Source: Membranipora membranacea (Eukaryota > Bryozoa > Gymnolaemata > Cheilostomatida > Membraniporidae). Taken from it: a stretch of 64,000 nt of DNA. Below are positions 63,855-64,000 of this stretch, piece after piece (the stretch's first letter is position 1; each line of letters begins with the position of its first letter). The notes beneath the pieces are model-generated. The model worked only from the letters and a program-made list of their open reading frames with translations. It had not been told where the DNA came from and searched no databases. The position numbers and the translations under genes were made by a program. The DNA is taken from assembly GCA_914767715.1 (NCBI GenBank), contig OU612067.1, positions 19,845,001 to 19,909,000 of the forward strand, written 5' to 3'.

Positions 63855-64000
63855 TTAACCCTTCTCATATGAACATGCAGGGCAGTGGTTATTCAAGGAG
63901 ATGTCATTTTTCAAATGTACGATGGATAGTAACCAATTACAAGGTTGACTTTGATATTGGCTGTAGATTTGGAATCAACCTATTATGCAATCAACCGTAG
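63855..64000 (-). repeat. duplicated intron segment at right edge
   Basis: Matches 52,565-52,715, ending in the identical ATCAACCTATTATGCAATCA string in both; shows that the duplication continues past the window. Confidence 0.85.

Noticed and set aside
1-64000. tRNA, rRNA or snRNA genes
   Set aside because: No cloverleaf-like B-box or ribosomal core sequence was noticed by eye; a covariance-model scan would be decisive.

Overview
The window is animal nuclear DNA, AT-rich, with GT-AG spliceosomal introns, long intergenic spaces and many short inverted-repeat (MITE-like) elements. The recognisable genes are animal families: an RGP1-type Golgi trafficking protein, a furin-class proprotein convertase and a RAI14/UACA (ankycorbin-type) ankyrin coiled-coil protein. 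The compact domains, the mixture of repeats and the absence of any vertebrate-specific feature suggest an invertebrate. I cannot assign a phylum from sequence alone. All exon boundaries below were placed by hand from splice signals; reading-frame phase closes across every junction I propose, which is the main support for the models.

Layout, left to right. (1) 72-190, minus: first coding exon of an RGP1-like gene that runs off the left edge. (2) 2,348-23,389, minus: a furin-like convertase in at least 15 exons, with signal peptide, prodomain ending in RRVKR, complete catalytic Asp/His/Asn/Ser, P domain, and two same-phase alternative exons for the end of the P domain. One (5,760-6,427) is a terminal exon with its own tail. 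The other (4,904-4,990) leads to a Cys-rich module, a transmembrane helix and a cytoplasmic tail, or reads through to a third C-terminus. (3) 25,437-42,231, plus: a RAI14/UACA-like gene in 18 exons, including a 9-nt microexon, divergent from the convertase across about 2 kb. (4) 43,647-46,545, plus: a four-exon type I membrane protein with two sushi-like exons and a Lys-rich tail. (5) 47,980-55,052, minus: a membrane receptor-like gene with a six-bladed NHL propeller, a proline-rich stalk, one transmembrane helix and a Tyr/Ser-rich tail. (6) 58,637-64,000, minus: a tandem paralogue of gene 5; its tail and transmembrane exons are present and its ectodomain lies beyond the right edge.

Genes 1-3 look like conserved housekeeping or cytoskeletal genes. 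Genes 4-6 are adjacent single-pass membrane proteins of no family I recognise as a whole, one of them tandemly duplicated with diverging tails. This is the part of the window most likely to be undescribed. A role in recognition or adhesion is my inference from architecture only. The duplicated introns also act as a natural record: several mobile elements are present in one copy and absent at the matching site of the other, so their insertion can be placed after the duplication.

Limits: no expression data, no database search, 5' untranslated exons mostly unplaced, and the first exon of the NHL gene was not found.
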